This document shows, piece after piece, positions 31,066 to 41,900 of a stretch of 64,000 bases of DNA; the stretch's first letter is position 1, and each line of letters starts with the position of its first letter. The notes below the pieces were generated by a model. It was not told where the DNA came from. It did no database searches and was given only the letters and a program-made list of their open reading frames with translations. Source of the DNA: Pedobacter cryoconitis (lineage in GTDB: Bacteria > Bacteroidota > Bacteroidia > Sphingobacteriales > Sphingobacteriaceae). A program made the translations under genes and the position numbers. The stretch is taken from assembly GCF_014200605.1 (NCBI RefSeq), contig NZ_JACHCE010000001.1:806001-870000 (forward strand), given 5' to 3'.

Positions 31066-32451
31066 TTATAGTTCAAATACTTCACCTTTTTCCGGGATAC
31101 ATACTGAGTATCCGGACGCTGTAATTGCTGCTGAAAGGCTCTCCAGACTTTTGCTTTCACCGTGAACAAGAAATACTTTTTTTAATGTTTGAGGTTGTTG
31201 CTGTTTGACCGTATTTAAAAGGTCGTCATGATCGCCATGTCCGCTTAGTAAATCAGTTTGTTTAATTGTAGCAAAAACCATCAGGTCACGATGGCGTAAA
31301 CGGACTATAGGATCTCCTCTAAGTAGTCTGTTGCCTAAAGTACCTTTGGCGCAATAGCCGATAAATAGGATAGTACAATAATAATTCTGAATATTGTGGT
31401 ATAGGTGATCCTGAATTCTGCCCCCTTCAAGCATCCCTGCCGAAGAAATGATGATACAGGGTTCGTGGTAATTGGATATAGAAATACTTTCTCTCTTATC
31501 CTGTACATAAGAAAGTTCTTCAAATTCAAATTCATCGCCTTTACGGTTATAAAAATCCTGCGACTCTTCATTAAGTAAGTGATGATGCTTACGGTATACG
31601 TCTGTTGCGAAACTTGCAAGAGGGCTGTCTACGAATATTTTTACAGGTGGTAATAAGCCTTCACTGAATATCTTATTGAGAGAATAAACCAGAGCCTGAG
31701 TTCTGCCTATACTAAAGGCGGGAATGATTAAACGGCCGGGAAATTTAATACAGGTTTCATTGATCGTTTCTACCAGTTTCTGCTCAATTGTGGTGTCTTT
31801 ACTATGAAGACGGCCTCCGTAAGTTGATTCAGATACCAGGTAATCGACCTCAGGAATTGGCTGCGGGTCTACCAGTACCGGATAATTTTTACGGCCAATA
31901 TCACCTGTAAATGCAATTCTCTTTTCCTGCCCGTCTTCCTTAATGCTTAGTACAACAGCTGCAGCACCCAATAAATGGCCCACTGGAATAAAACGAAGGG
32001 TAATACCTTCTTTAATAGTGAAATCTTTATCGAAAGCAATGGTGACAAAACGATCTACAGTATCCATTACATGTTTATACAGATAAAGTGGTTTTGGACC
32101 AGATGATGCACGTTTACCTCTTGTACGTTTATTTTGTTTGCTTAAAAATACATTTACAGAATCCATTAAGAGCAGTTCTGTAAGATCTGCTGTTGGTGGT
32201 GTGCATAAAATCTGACCATTAAAGCCCATTCTTAAAAGAGTGGGTAGATTTCCGGAGTGGTCGATATGAGCATGTGTTAAAATAACGACATCTATAGTGG
32301 CCGGATCAAATGGGAAATATTGATTTTCTTCCTGATAGGTTTCTTTTTCATAATCGAGTCCGCAATCAATCAGTATACTATAATTGTGCGATTGAAGCAG
32401 ATGCATACTTCCCGTCACCTGTTTCGCTGCTCCCCAAATCGTTAATTTCAT
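31066..32451 (-). CDS. MBL-fold beta-CASP metallohydrolase (RNA-processing exonuclease type)
   Basis: The 461-residue protein has the metallo-beta-lactamase motif THAHIDHSG (His60, His62, Asp64, His65), a further His in RFIPVGHLLGAA, the Asp of FTGDIGRK, and a beta-CASP insertion ending in SESTYGGRLHS and PAFSIGRTQALVYSL. A late HGDHDDLL and VFLVHGESKS complete the metal site. This is the CPSF73/RNase J-like group, usually an RNA endo- or exonuclease, in the cytosol. No partner gene is nearby. Substrate is not known. Confidence 0.92.
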   Translation of the reverse strand: MKLTIWGAAKQVTGSMHLLQSHNYSILIDCGLDYEKETYQEENQYFPFDPATIDVVILTHAHIDHSGNLPTLLRMGFNGQILCTPPTADLTELLLMDSVNVFLSKQNKRTRGKRASSGPKPLYLYKHVMDTVDRFVTIAFDKDFTIKEGITLRFIPVGHLLGAAAVVLSIKEDGQEKRIAFTGDIGRKNYPVLVDPQPIPEVDYLVSESTYGGRLHSKDTTIEQKLVETINETCIKFPGRLIIPAFSIGRTQALVYSLNKIFSEGLLPPVKIFVDSPLASFATDVYRKHHHLLNEESQDFYNRKGDEFEFEELSYVQDKRESISISNYHEPCIIISSAGMLEGGRIQDHLYHNIQNYYCTILFIGYCAKGTLGNRLLRGDPIVRLRHRDLMVFATIKQTDLLSGHGDHDDLLNTVKQQQPQTLKKVFLVHGESKSLESLSAAITASGYSVCIPEKGEVFEL

Positions 32452-32611
32452 GTCTGTATATATTTTCCTGCAATTCTGGAGCCTGTTTAAAATCTGCCTG
32501 ATAAAAGATAGATAAATTACCTTATAATTCTGACAAGCTCTTATATCTTTTATGTTCTGAATTCAAAATTCTTTTAGTTTGAAAAGAATAAAAAGATATG
32601 CAATATATCAA

Positions 32612-33445
32612 TTAAACGCTAAGGAATGGCAATATTATAGAATTCAATGTAACCTTAAACTTATAGTCCAGTTTCTCAGCTATATATATACTATTTACTG
32701 ATTTCCAGCTGAGCAGTTCATCATTGAACTGTGGTTTATCAAATCCGGATTTTAGTGAAACAGCAGTATAGAAAACAGATCGGGTTGGATGATCTTCAGC
32801 ACAGGCATTAAAGGTATAGCCAAATGCCTGTTTGTTAATGATGCGCAATGTTAAACCAATGCAGTCTGATAAATGGATTAGATTTACAGGTGCTTTTCCA
32901 TTAGGTATTTGTTGTTTTCCAGCGAAGAATTTTCCAGGATCTCTGCCAGGACCTATTAATCCACCAAATCTGAGTATTGTTGTCGTAAAATCGGGAATGT
33001 TTTTTAATAGGGATTCGGCCGATAGAATTGCCTGGCCAGATGGTGTCTGCGGATTTGGAGCTGTAAGCTCATTAACTTCTTTGTTGTCATCTGCGTAAAC
33101 AGAGGTAGCGCTGATAAAAATAATATTTGGAATGCGCCCATCTGCTGCCAGCTTTGCTGTTTTCTCAATTTTTGATAAGAAGAAATGTTGTTCTGCTGAA
33201 CTTCTTTTTGGTGGGATACTGATAATTAATATATCGCAATTGAAAAACTCAATATCAAAATGATCTTTTTCCTCACTGAAATTTATAAGATAGGGGATAA
33301 TACCTGCTTTTTGCAAATTATCCAGCTTTTCTGGAGTAGTGGTTGAACCTTTGACCGTATAATTGTTTTTTATCAATTCCCTGGCAAGTTCCAGCCCGTA
33401 CCATCCACAGCCTAATATGCTGATTTTTTTATTTAAAGGGATCAT
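32612..33445 (-). CDS. SDR-family NAD(P)-binding epimerase/dehydratase-like protein
   Basis: The 277-residue protein has the Rossmann motif ILGCGWYGLELARELI (9-24), then ISATSVYADDNKEVNEL with the Ser/Tyr region, TTILRFGGLIGPGRDPGKF and VNLIHLSDCIGLTLRII. This fits the atypical extended SDR group of YeeZ-like proteins. The usual YxxxK catalytic pair is not clear, so the substrate and even enzymatic activity are uncertain. Single gene on the minus strand; its 5' end lies 56 bases from a bidirectional terminator. Confidence 0.8.
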   Translation of the reverse strand: MIPLNKKISILGCGWYGLELARELIKNNYTVKGSTTTPEKLDNLQKAGIIPYLINFSEEKDHFDIEFFNCDILIISIPPKRSSAEQHFFLSKIEKTAKLAADGRIPNIIFISATSVYADDNKEVNELTAPNPQTPSGQAILSAESLLKNIPDFTTTILRFGGLIGPGRDPGKFFAGKQQIPNGKAPVNLIHLSDCIGLTLRIINKQAFGYTFNACAEDHPTRSVFYTAVSLKSGFDKPQFNDELLSWKSVNSIYIAEKLDYKFKVTLNSIILPFLSV

Positions 33446-33500
33446 TATTAATTATTTGTGAGGTATGGGATTTGTTTTGGATGGATATAGGTTTATATTA

Positions 33501-33536
33501 AAAAAGGGGTGATGCATTGCATCACCCCTTTTTTAA
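33501..33536. terminator. Bidirectional terminator downstream of the cold-shock gene
   Basis: GGGGTGATGC (33506-33515) and GCATCACCCC (33519-33528) form a perfect stem with a 3-base loop, flanked by A5 upstream and T6 downstream. On the minus strand it ends the cold-shock gene (33551-33757). Confidence 0.95.
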
Positions 33537-33550
33537 ATTTTAACGAATTT

Positions 33551-33757
33551 CTAAAGAACAGTTACATTAGAAGCCTCAGGGCCTTTTTTACCGTCATTCA
33601 ATTCGAATTCTACATTGTCACCTTCATTCAATTCTCTGAATGAATCTCCTGCAATTGCAGAAAAATGTACGAAAATATCTTTTCCTCCATCTTCTGGAGT
33701 TATAAAACCAAACCCTTTTGCAGAATTAAACCATTTAACTTTTCCTGTTGTACGCAT
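33551..33757 (-). CDS. cspA: Cold-shock domain protein (CspA family)
   Basis: A 68-residue single cold-shock domain. The two RNA-binding motifs KGFGFI (RNP1) and DIFVHF (RNP2) are both intact: [21 protein letters not shown], then DIFVHFSAI. It binds single-stranded RNA/DNA and keeps mRNA unfolded. The upstream region (33758-33850) is an AT-rich leader of the kind used for cold regulation. A separate small gene at 34865-35050 belongs to a family often seen with cold-shock genes. Confidence 0.95.
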   Translation of the reverse strand: MRTTGKVKWFNSAKGFGFITPEDGGKDIFVHFSAIAGDSFRELNEGDNVEFELNDGKKGPEASNVTVL

Positions 33758-33909
33758 ATTAATGTTATAAATTTCGCTGTGAAAATAATCAATTGAATAC
33801 TAATATCCAAAATCTTAATTGCTTATTGTATTCATTTTACATGAATCGGGCAAAACCAGCAGCGCATATTTTTGTTGTTAGAAAATATTAAAGATCAATT
33901 TGTGATATT

Positions 33910-34158
33910 ATGAAGTCAAAAGTAAACACTATTAAAAAAGATGAGGTAAATACAGCCAGTGCGTTTGATCAGAAGAGAAAATTTAACGGATATGTTGAAA
34001 CAGATAATTTGGGGCTGGATGCAGATGGTTCGTCTGTGAACTCTGGAAGAAGAAATTATAACAATGATAATGATCGGATCTCTCATAATCCTGATGGAGA
34101 AGATGATAACCATGATACAAGGGAAAGTCCAGGATATTCGCCTTTAATGGATAAATAG
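33910..34158 (+). CDS. Small acidic hydrophilic protein of unknown function (82 aa)
   Basis: I do not recognise it. It has no signal peptide and no hydrophobic stretch; it is rich in Asn, Asp and Ser (ASAFDQKRKFNGYVETDNLG, SGRRNYNNDNDRISHNPDGEDDNHDTRESPGYS), which suggests a disordered protein. It is divergent from cspA and precedes a small lipoprotein gene by 120 bases. Whether it is translated is unproven, though start, stop and codon pattern are ordinary. Confidence 0.5.
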   Translation: MKSKVNTIKKDEVNTASAFDQKRKFNGYVETDNLGLDADGSSVNSGRRNYNNDNDRISHNPDGEDDNHDTRESPGYSPLMDK

Positions 34159-34278
34159 AAGGCTTTTTAGATTTTTTGTAACAGAAATATTAATCTTGGC
34201 ATCATTTTGGTCTATGGTATATCAGGATTAATATCTATCAACAAAACTTTAGTATCTATTAAATAAAACACACAAAAA

Positions 34279-34764
34279 ATGAAAAAGATATTCGCAGTAT
34301 TAGGTATAGCTCTTGCTTTTACGGCATGTTCTAATGCTAAAAAAGAAGAAGCAATTAAGATAGCTACAATTAAGGCTGTAAAAGACAGTATGAGATTGGA
34401 TAGCTTTAAAAAAGTAGATGCTGCAGAAAAGCTGCAGGCTGCTAAAGCACAGGAAGAAAAAAGGGTATTGATGCTGGCTTCTGCCAAAGCTGCTGAAAAT
34501 GCTCCTGCTGCAACTATGGCTTCTCCGAGTCATCACTCAACAGATCATCAGACCAGTACTACAGTTACAAAGAAAAAGAAAGGCTGGAGTAGTGCGGCTT
34601 TAGGAGCTGTGATTGGTGCTGGTGCAGGTGGTTTAGGTGGTGCGCTGATTGATAAAAAGAAAGGCAGGGGTGCATTGATTGGTGGGGTTGCCGGTGCTGG
34701 TGCAGGATATCTGATTGGTCGTGGAGAGGATAGAAAATCTGGTAGAGTTCAGCCAAAAAACTAG
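34279..34764 (+). CDS. Glycine-zipper lipoprotein (YMGG-like)
   Basis: A 161-residue lipoprotein: MKKIFAVLGIALAFTAC with the lipidated Cys at 17. A Lys/Ala-rich helical part follows (residues 20-75), then a His/Ser/Thr spacer and a glycine zipper at about 105-150 (AALGAVIGAGAGGLGGALID, GALIGGVAGAGAGYLIGRG), as in small Gly-zipper envelope proteins. It probably associates with a membrane or forms oligomers. Single gene, with a strong terminator downstream. Confidence 0.75.
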   Translation: MKKIFAVLGIALAFTACSNAKKEEAIKIATIKAVKDSMRLDSFKKVDAAEKLQAAKAQEEKRVLMLASAKAAENAPAATMASPSHHSTDHQTSTTVTKKKKGWSSAALGAVIGAGAGGLGGALIDKKKGRGALIGGVAGAGAGYLIGRGEDRKSGRVQPKN

Positions 34765-34827
34765 GTTGAATTTCATGATGTAATTAATCACCCTGTGTTG
34801 GATCTGATTCAATATAGGCTATATAAA

Positions 34828-34864
34828 TAAAAAAGCCTGATTCATATGAATCAGGCTTTTTTAT
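34828..34864. terminator. Bidirectional terminator
   Basis: A 30-base perfect palindrome, AAAAGCCTGATTCAT (34831-34845) and its reverse complement (34846-34860), ends with a T-run on both strands. It separates the lipoprotein gene from the minus-strand small gene. Confidence 0.92.
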
Positions 34865-35050
34865 TTATTTCTTTTCAGGAGGTGTAGATACAATTTCACC
34901 GAATTCATTCACGTATGCCATCATACTTTCCAAATCGCCGCCTGTTGAATTTTGTTTGCGTTCTTCTTTGCGTTGCTCTTTATCTTCTTTTTTCTTCTGC
35001 CTGTTTTTTTCTAGTTGCTTCTTCATGAAGGTCGCCTGAGACTTAGCCAT
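34865..35050 (-). CDS. Small basic conserved protein (61 aa)
   Basis: A 61-residue protein with a highly charged N-terminal half (MAKSQATFMKKQLEKNRQKK, then KEDKEQRKEERKQNSTGGDL) and a short conserved tail (ESMMAYVNEFGEIVSTPP). I know this pattern from Bacteroidota as a small conserved protein, often near cold-shock genes or fused to a cold-shock domain. Here the cold-shock domain is absent and the gene ends before it, so it may be the free N-terminal part. Function not established; RNA binding is a guess from charge. Confidence 0.6.
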   Translation of the reverse strand: MAKSQATFMKKQLEKNRQKKKEDKEQRKEERKQNSTGGDLESMMAYVNEFGEIVSTPPEKK

Positions 35051-35998
35051 AAATTTCCGTATTTAGTTAAAAAATAACTCTTCTCTGCTGTTACTTGTTA
35101 AGGCGTTCCAAAATAATGTATTGCTGGATCGATCTAGCCCGAATAAAACTTAAATTCCCGGGCAACAACGGTAGGGGAGCCAGGAGAAATTGAATCTAAT
35201 CAAATGTTGATTAGCAAGTAAGTATTAAGAGAGTTTGTGTTTATACTCCGTTCTTACGCAAATGTACACAAATTAATTTATTTACAAAAGCGAAGAGCCG
35301 AATATGTATTTATATAAGTAGTAAATATACCATGGATTGATCTGTACCTATAATTGGCTTATGATGTTATAAATGGGGTCTGCCGGGGCTTGTTTTCTAT
35401 TTTAGGCTTTTTATTTATTTTTATGTTTATTTACTTAATTTTAAGTATATTTTATTTGATATTTTTGGTGCTTATATTCTTTGATTGTTGCTTTTTCAAG
35501 CTATAAACCTTGTTTTTTTCTGTTTTTTGTTCTTATTAGTATATTGTGCAATAGATTGCACAATGTGGGGAATTATTACTCAATAATATTTATTTTGTTA
35601 ATTATTTAACTTTGTGTTTTTCTCTTTTTGATATTAAATATGTATTTAGTGATTTTTTGATTATGTCTTTGTTTTGCGTTTAATACGTTTTATTTGTGTC
35701 GTTTGATGATCACACAACTATTTGGAGTGTTTATTTAGTTGTTTATCTGATATTGTTAATTTTTTTGGCACAAGAATTATTAAAAGAAAATTTTAGAGGC
35801 TTAAAATTTGGATAATACTATTAATTGTCCCTATTTTGTAGATGTAAATTGAACTATTAACTAATGTGAAATATTGATTCCGAGATGATTGGGGTTTTTA
35901 ACTATCAGATTTATTCAATGTCAATTATAAATTTTGAAATAGTTTTTTGCATTGGGAGATAAGCAGTTTGCTGTAATTGGTCTACGCTAACGCTATCT
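35051..35998. other. 948-bp AT-rich gap before the giant adhesin gene
   Basis: No gene is visible. It contains the leader of the minus-strand small gene (35051-35250) and the upstream region of the adhesin. A perfect inverted repeat lies at 35543-35564. The rest is strongly T-rich on the plus strand, with many TTTT and TTTG runs, which makes promoter calling unsafe. Confidence 0.6.
35543..35564. promoter_or_regulatory. Perfect 10-bp inverted repeat upstream of the adhesin, candidate operator
   Basis: ATTGTGCAAT (35543-35552) and its exact reverse complement ATTGCACAAT (35555-35564) are separated by AG. It lies 435 bases before the adhesin ATG. It resembles an operator for a dimeric regulator; there is no T-run, so it is not a terminator. 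Confidence 0.4.
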
Positions 35999-38900
35999 AT
36001 GAAAACACCTCGTCGTTTTAAACTCTTAACAAAGTTTACTTCGCTGATATGCTCATTAAGAGAGCTTATGAGTAGTGGAGGGGTTTCGGCAAGAAAAGGA
36101 TTCTTAACATGGGGAGGGGCAGTCTTCCTTTTTCTATTTTTACTAAATCCATTTTTTAGTTTAGCACAGTTCCCTTATGATGAAACGTTTAGAAATGCAA
36201 CCACCAATAAGCCGGATGTAGTATTCGGAGGTGACCTAACTGCATTTTTAACAGCAGGTAATGTGCCGCCAAAAGGAGGTGCGCCGCTTGATGCCGCGGG
36301 TCAGGGATATTTGAGATTGACTAATATTGACAACAATCAAAAAGGATATGTTTATTCAAATAATATCTTTCTGGGTACTTATGGACTGAATATAGAGTTT
36401 GAATACTATACTTATGGTGGAACTGGTGCAGATGGTATATGCTTTTTCTTGTTTGATGCTACTGTTCCGACATTTAATATAGGTGCATTTGGAGGTTCTC
36501 TTGGTTATTCGCAAAAAAGTTATTATGAAGGTGTAAATAAGATTAATTTGCCAGGTGTCACCAAAGGTTATCTTGGTATTGGACTTGATGAATATGGTAA
36601 TTTTGCAAACTCATTAGAAGACAGGGTCGGTGGGCTCACACCGCCAAAGAATGCAACATCCTCGTTATTTCCTGATTATGTTGTAATAAGGGGGGCCGGA
36701 GATGGTTATTCGACCACAACAAGTAATTATGAATACCTCACTTCTAAATTAACAAATACTGGTAGTGATGCATTTACTATTGCTGGTGGAAAAAGAGGTG
36801 CTATGCCGGGTGACCCCGCATATCGTAAAGTATTTATTAGCTTAAAACCTATTAAGCCAGGTGTCGGACTGCTGATTAATGTTAGTATTCAGCATGGTAA
36901 CATCGTTACTCCTGTCATTGTTAATTATCCTTATAATGTAGCTGTTCCTGCATCCGGCTTAAAATATGGGATTGCTTCTTCTACTGGTGGGAGTAACAAT
37001 TATCATGAAATCAGGGGATTGTCTCTGAGCGTTGATAAAAGTGTACTTGATCAGCCAAAGGCACCCAGTCCTTCTATTGATATTTGTCAGGGTGCTTCAG
37101 GGAGCCTTGATATATTGACCGGGGCTACAAAACCAAATGCAGGAGGTGATCCAAACCCGGCTAATGTAGATCTTGATCCTTCAACTCCAGAAATTGATCA
37201 GAAAATTACTACGCCTGCAGGGACTTTTCAATTTGATCTGGCCAATACTAAAAAACTTATATATACTCCTGATCCGGCTTTTACTGGCAGTTCTGCGTCA
37301 ATTACATTCACTTTTATGGATATTTACGGGGCCAAATCATCAGTAGGAACGGCTACCTTTAACATTAATTCTCCTATAATTACCACGCAGCCTAAAGGTG
37401 CTACCATTTGTGAGAACTCTAATTTTACTTCTACGGTTATAGCTACAGGCCCGAATCTTTCTTATCAGTGGGAATCATTTAATCCGACCAGCGGCTGGAG
37501 CAGTTTACCTGACCCCGATGGATCATTAGGGGCAAAAACAAATACGTTAACCATTAGCAGAGTACCGGCCACCTATAATAGTAATCAATATAGGGTTAGG
37601 GTGAATTCTCCTGGCGGATGTAATATTACTTCTGATGTTGTAAAATTAACAGTTAATCAGTTGCCTACGGCGCAAATCTCGCCATTAGGTATAAATATAT
37701 GTGAAGGAGGGGCTGACGTTCCGGTTATTTTTACAGGATCTAACGGCACCGGGCCTTATACTTTTTCTTATACGGTTAGTGATGGAACGACTACGAGTGC
37801 TGTTAAGACGATAACTACCTTAAGCTCCAGTAATTCAATTACGATAAATCAACCAACTACTATACCGGGAACATTTACTTATACAATTCTCAATGTTTCC
37901 AATTCAACCTGTAGTAATGCACAATTTCAACAGAGTGCGATTACTGTAACACCTAAGGCTTCAATTGGATTGGTTCCTGCGTCTGGTACAGCTATTCAGA
38001 GTGTCTGTGTAGGTAAGGCCATAAAAACAATTGTATACCAGGTTCAGAATGCTGGTATAGCAAGTATAAATTTTGATAAACTTAATCCTGATATAACAGG
38101 TGTTTATGATCCGGTAAAAAAACAAATTATCATTAGCGGAACTTCCTCTGCAGTAGGAAAATTTTCGTTTACTGTGAATACATTAGGAGGTTGCGGTACA
38201 GCGACCACCACAGGAGAGATCAATGTCTTACCAAATACAGCAATTGCTTTAAGTTCTGCTGTTTTAACTGATCAACAGGCATTATGTATTAACCATTCGA
38301 TTACGCCGATTGAGTACCTGGTGACCAATGGGAAGAATGCGACTGTTACGGGTTTACCGGTAGAGCTGACGTCCGGCTATGATGCTGTGACAGGTAAGTT
38401 CACGATTAATGGTACGCCTAAAACTGCTGGTTTGATTACCTATACAATTACTGCGACAGGTGACTGTGAACCAGCGACAATTACGGGCACGATCCAGGTT
38501 AAACCAGATGTGACCATCGCGTTGAGCTCAGCTGCTTTAACTGATCAGCAGACATTATGTGTTAATCACGCGATTACGCAGATTCAGTATTTGGTAACCA
38601 ATGGTAAGAGCGCAACGGTTACGGGATTACCAGTAGAATTGACATCCAACTACGATGCTGCAACAGGTAAGTTCACGATTAGTGGTACGCCTAAAACTGC
38701 TGGTTTGATTACCTATACAATTACTGCGACAGGTGACTGTGAACCAGCAACAATTACGGGCACAATCCAGGTAAAACCAGATGTGACCATCGCACTGAGC
38801 TCAGCTGCTTTAACTGATCAGCAGACACTTTGTGTTAATCACGCGATTACGCAGATTCAGTATTTGGTAACCAATGGTAAGAGCGCAACGGTTACGGGAT

Positions 38901-41900
38901 TACCAGTAGAATTGACATCCAACTACGATGCTGCAACGGGTAAGTTCACGATTAGTGGTACGCCTAAAACTGCTGGTTTGATTACCTATACAATTACTGC
39001 AACTGGTGACTGCGGGCCAGCGACAATTACGGGCACGATCCAGGTTAAACCAGATGTGACCATCGCACTGAGCTCAGCTGCTTTAACTGATCAGCAGACA
39101 TTATGTGTTAATCACGCGATTACGCAGATTCAGTACCTGGTAACCAATGGCAGAAATGCAACGATTATCGGTTTACCAGTAGAACTTACATCCAACTACG
39201 ATGCTGCAACGGGTAAGTTTACGATCAGTGGTACTCCAAAAACTGCTGGTTTGATTACGTATACAATTACTGCGACTGGTGACTGCGAACCAGCTACAAT
39301 TACGGGCACGATACAAGTTAAACCAGATGTGACCATCGCACTGAGCTCAGCTGCTTTAACTGATCAACAGACATTATGTGTTAATCACGCGATTACGCAG
39401 ATTCAGTATTTGGTAACCAATGGCAGAAATGCAACGATTACCGGTTTACCAATAGAACTTACAGGCAACTACGATGCTGCAACGGGTAAGTTTACGATCA
39501 GTGGTACTCCAAAAACTGCTGGTTTGATTACGTATACAATTACTGCGACTGGTGACTGTGAACCAGCGACAATCACTGGCACGATCCAGGTTAAACCAGA
39601 TGTGACCATCGCACTGAGCTCAGCTGTTTTAACTGATCAGCAGACATTATGTGTTAACCACGCGATTACGCAGATTCAGTACCTGGTAACCAATGGCAGA
39701 AATGCAACGATTACCGGTTTACCAATAGAACTTACAGGCAATTACGATGCTGCAACGGGTAAATTCACGATCATTGGTACTCCAAAAACCGCAGGTCTGA
39801 TTACCTATACAATTACTGCGACAGGTGACTGTGAACCAGCTACAATTACGGGCACGATCCAGGTAAAACCAGATGTGACCATCGCACTGAGCTCAGCTGC
39901 TTTAACTGATCAGCAGACATTATGTGTTAACCACGCGATTACGCAGATTCAGTACCTGGTAACCAATGGCAGAAATGCAACGATTACCGGTTTACCAATA
40001 GAACTTACAGGCAATTACGATGCTGCAACGGGTAAGTTTACAATCAGTGGAACGCCAAAAACGGCAGGCCTGATTACGTATACAATTACTGCGACTGGTG
40101 ACTGCGGGCCAGCGACAATCACTGGCACGATCCAGGTTAAACCAGATGTAACGATTGCGCTGAGCTCAGCTGCTTTAACTGATCAGCAGACATTATGTAT
40201 TAATCATGCGATTACGCAGATTCAGTATTTGGTAACCAATGGCAGAAATGCAACAATTACCGGTTTACCAGTAGAACTTACAGGCAATTACGATGCTGCA
40301 ACGGGTAAGTTTACAATCAGTGGTACCCCGAAAACTGCTGGTCTGATTACCTATACAATTACTGCAACTGGTGACTGCGGGCCAGCGACAATTACGGGCA
40401 CGATACAAGTTAAACCAGATGTGACCATCGCACTGAGCTCGGCTGTGAATACGGATCAGCAGACACTATGCGTTAACCACGCGATTACGCAGATTCAGTA
40501 TTTGGTAACCAATGGTAAGAGCGCAACGGTTACGGGATTACCAGTAGAATTGACATCCAATTACGATGCTGCAACGGGTAAATTTACGATCAGTGGAACG
40601 CCAAAAACGGCAGGTTTGATTACTTATACAATTACTTCGACAGGTGATTGCGGGCCAGCGACAATTACGGGTACAATCCAGGTTAAACCAGACGTGACCA
40701 TCGCGTTGAGTTCTGCTGCTTTAACTGATCAACAGACATTATGTGTTAACCACGCGATTACGCAGATTCAGTACCTGGTAACCAATGGCAGAAATGCAAC
40801 GGTTACAGGTCTACCAGTAGAATTGACATCCAACTACGATGCTGCAACGGGTAAGTTTACGATCAGTGGTACTCCAAAAACTGCTGGTTTGATTACGTAT
40901 ACAATTACTGCGACTGGTGACTGCGGGCCAGCGACAATTACGGGCACGATCCAGGTAAAACCAGACGTGACCATCGCGCTGAGTTCAGCTGTGAACACAG
41001 ATCAACAGACACTATGTGTTAACCACGCGATTACGCAGATTCAGTACCTGGTAACCAATGGGAAGAATGTAACGGTTACCGGTCTACCAGTAGAATTGAC
41101 ATCCAACTACGATGCTGCAACGGGTAAATTTACCATCAGTGGAACGCCAAAAACGGCAGGCCTGATTACCTATACAATTACTGCGACTGGTGACTGCGAA
41201 CCAGCGACAATTACGGGCACGATACAAGTTAAACCAGATGTGACCATCGTATTGAGTTCTGCTGCTTTAACTGATCAACAGACACTTTGTGTTAACCACG
41301 CGATTACGCAGATTCAGTACCTGGTAACCAATGGCAGAAATGCAACGGTTACAGGTCTACCAGTAGAATTGACATCCAACTACGATGCTGCAACGGGTAA
41401 GTTTACGATCAGTGGTACTCCAAAAACTGCTGGTTTGATTACGTATACAATTACTGCGACTGGTGACTGCGGGCCAGCGACAATTACGGGCACGATACAA
41501 GTTAAACCAGATGTAACGATTGCGCTGAGCTCAGCTGTTTTAACTGATCAGCAGACATTATGTGTTAATCATGCGATTACGCAGATTCAGTACCTGGTGA
41601 CCAATGGAAAGAATGCAACCATTACCGGTTTACCAATAGAACTTACCGGCAACTACGATGCTGCAACGGGTAAATTTACGATCAGTGGAACGCCAAAAAC
41701 GGCAGGCCTGATTACGTATACAATTACTGCGACTGGTGACTGTGAACCAGCGATAATCACTGGCACGATACAAGTTAAACCAGATGTAACGATTGCGTTG
41801 AGCTCAGCTGCTTTAACTGATCAACAGACACTTTGTGTTAACCACGCGATTACGCAGATTCAGTACCTGGTGACCAATGGAAAGAATGCAACCATTACCG

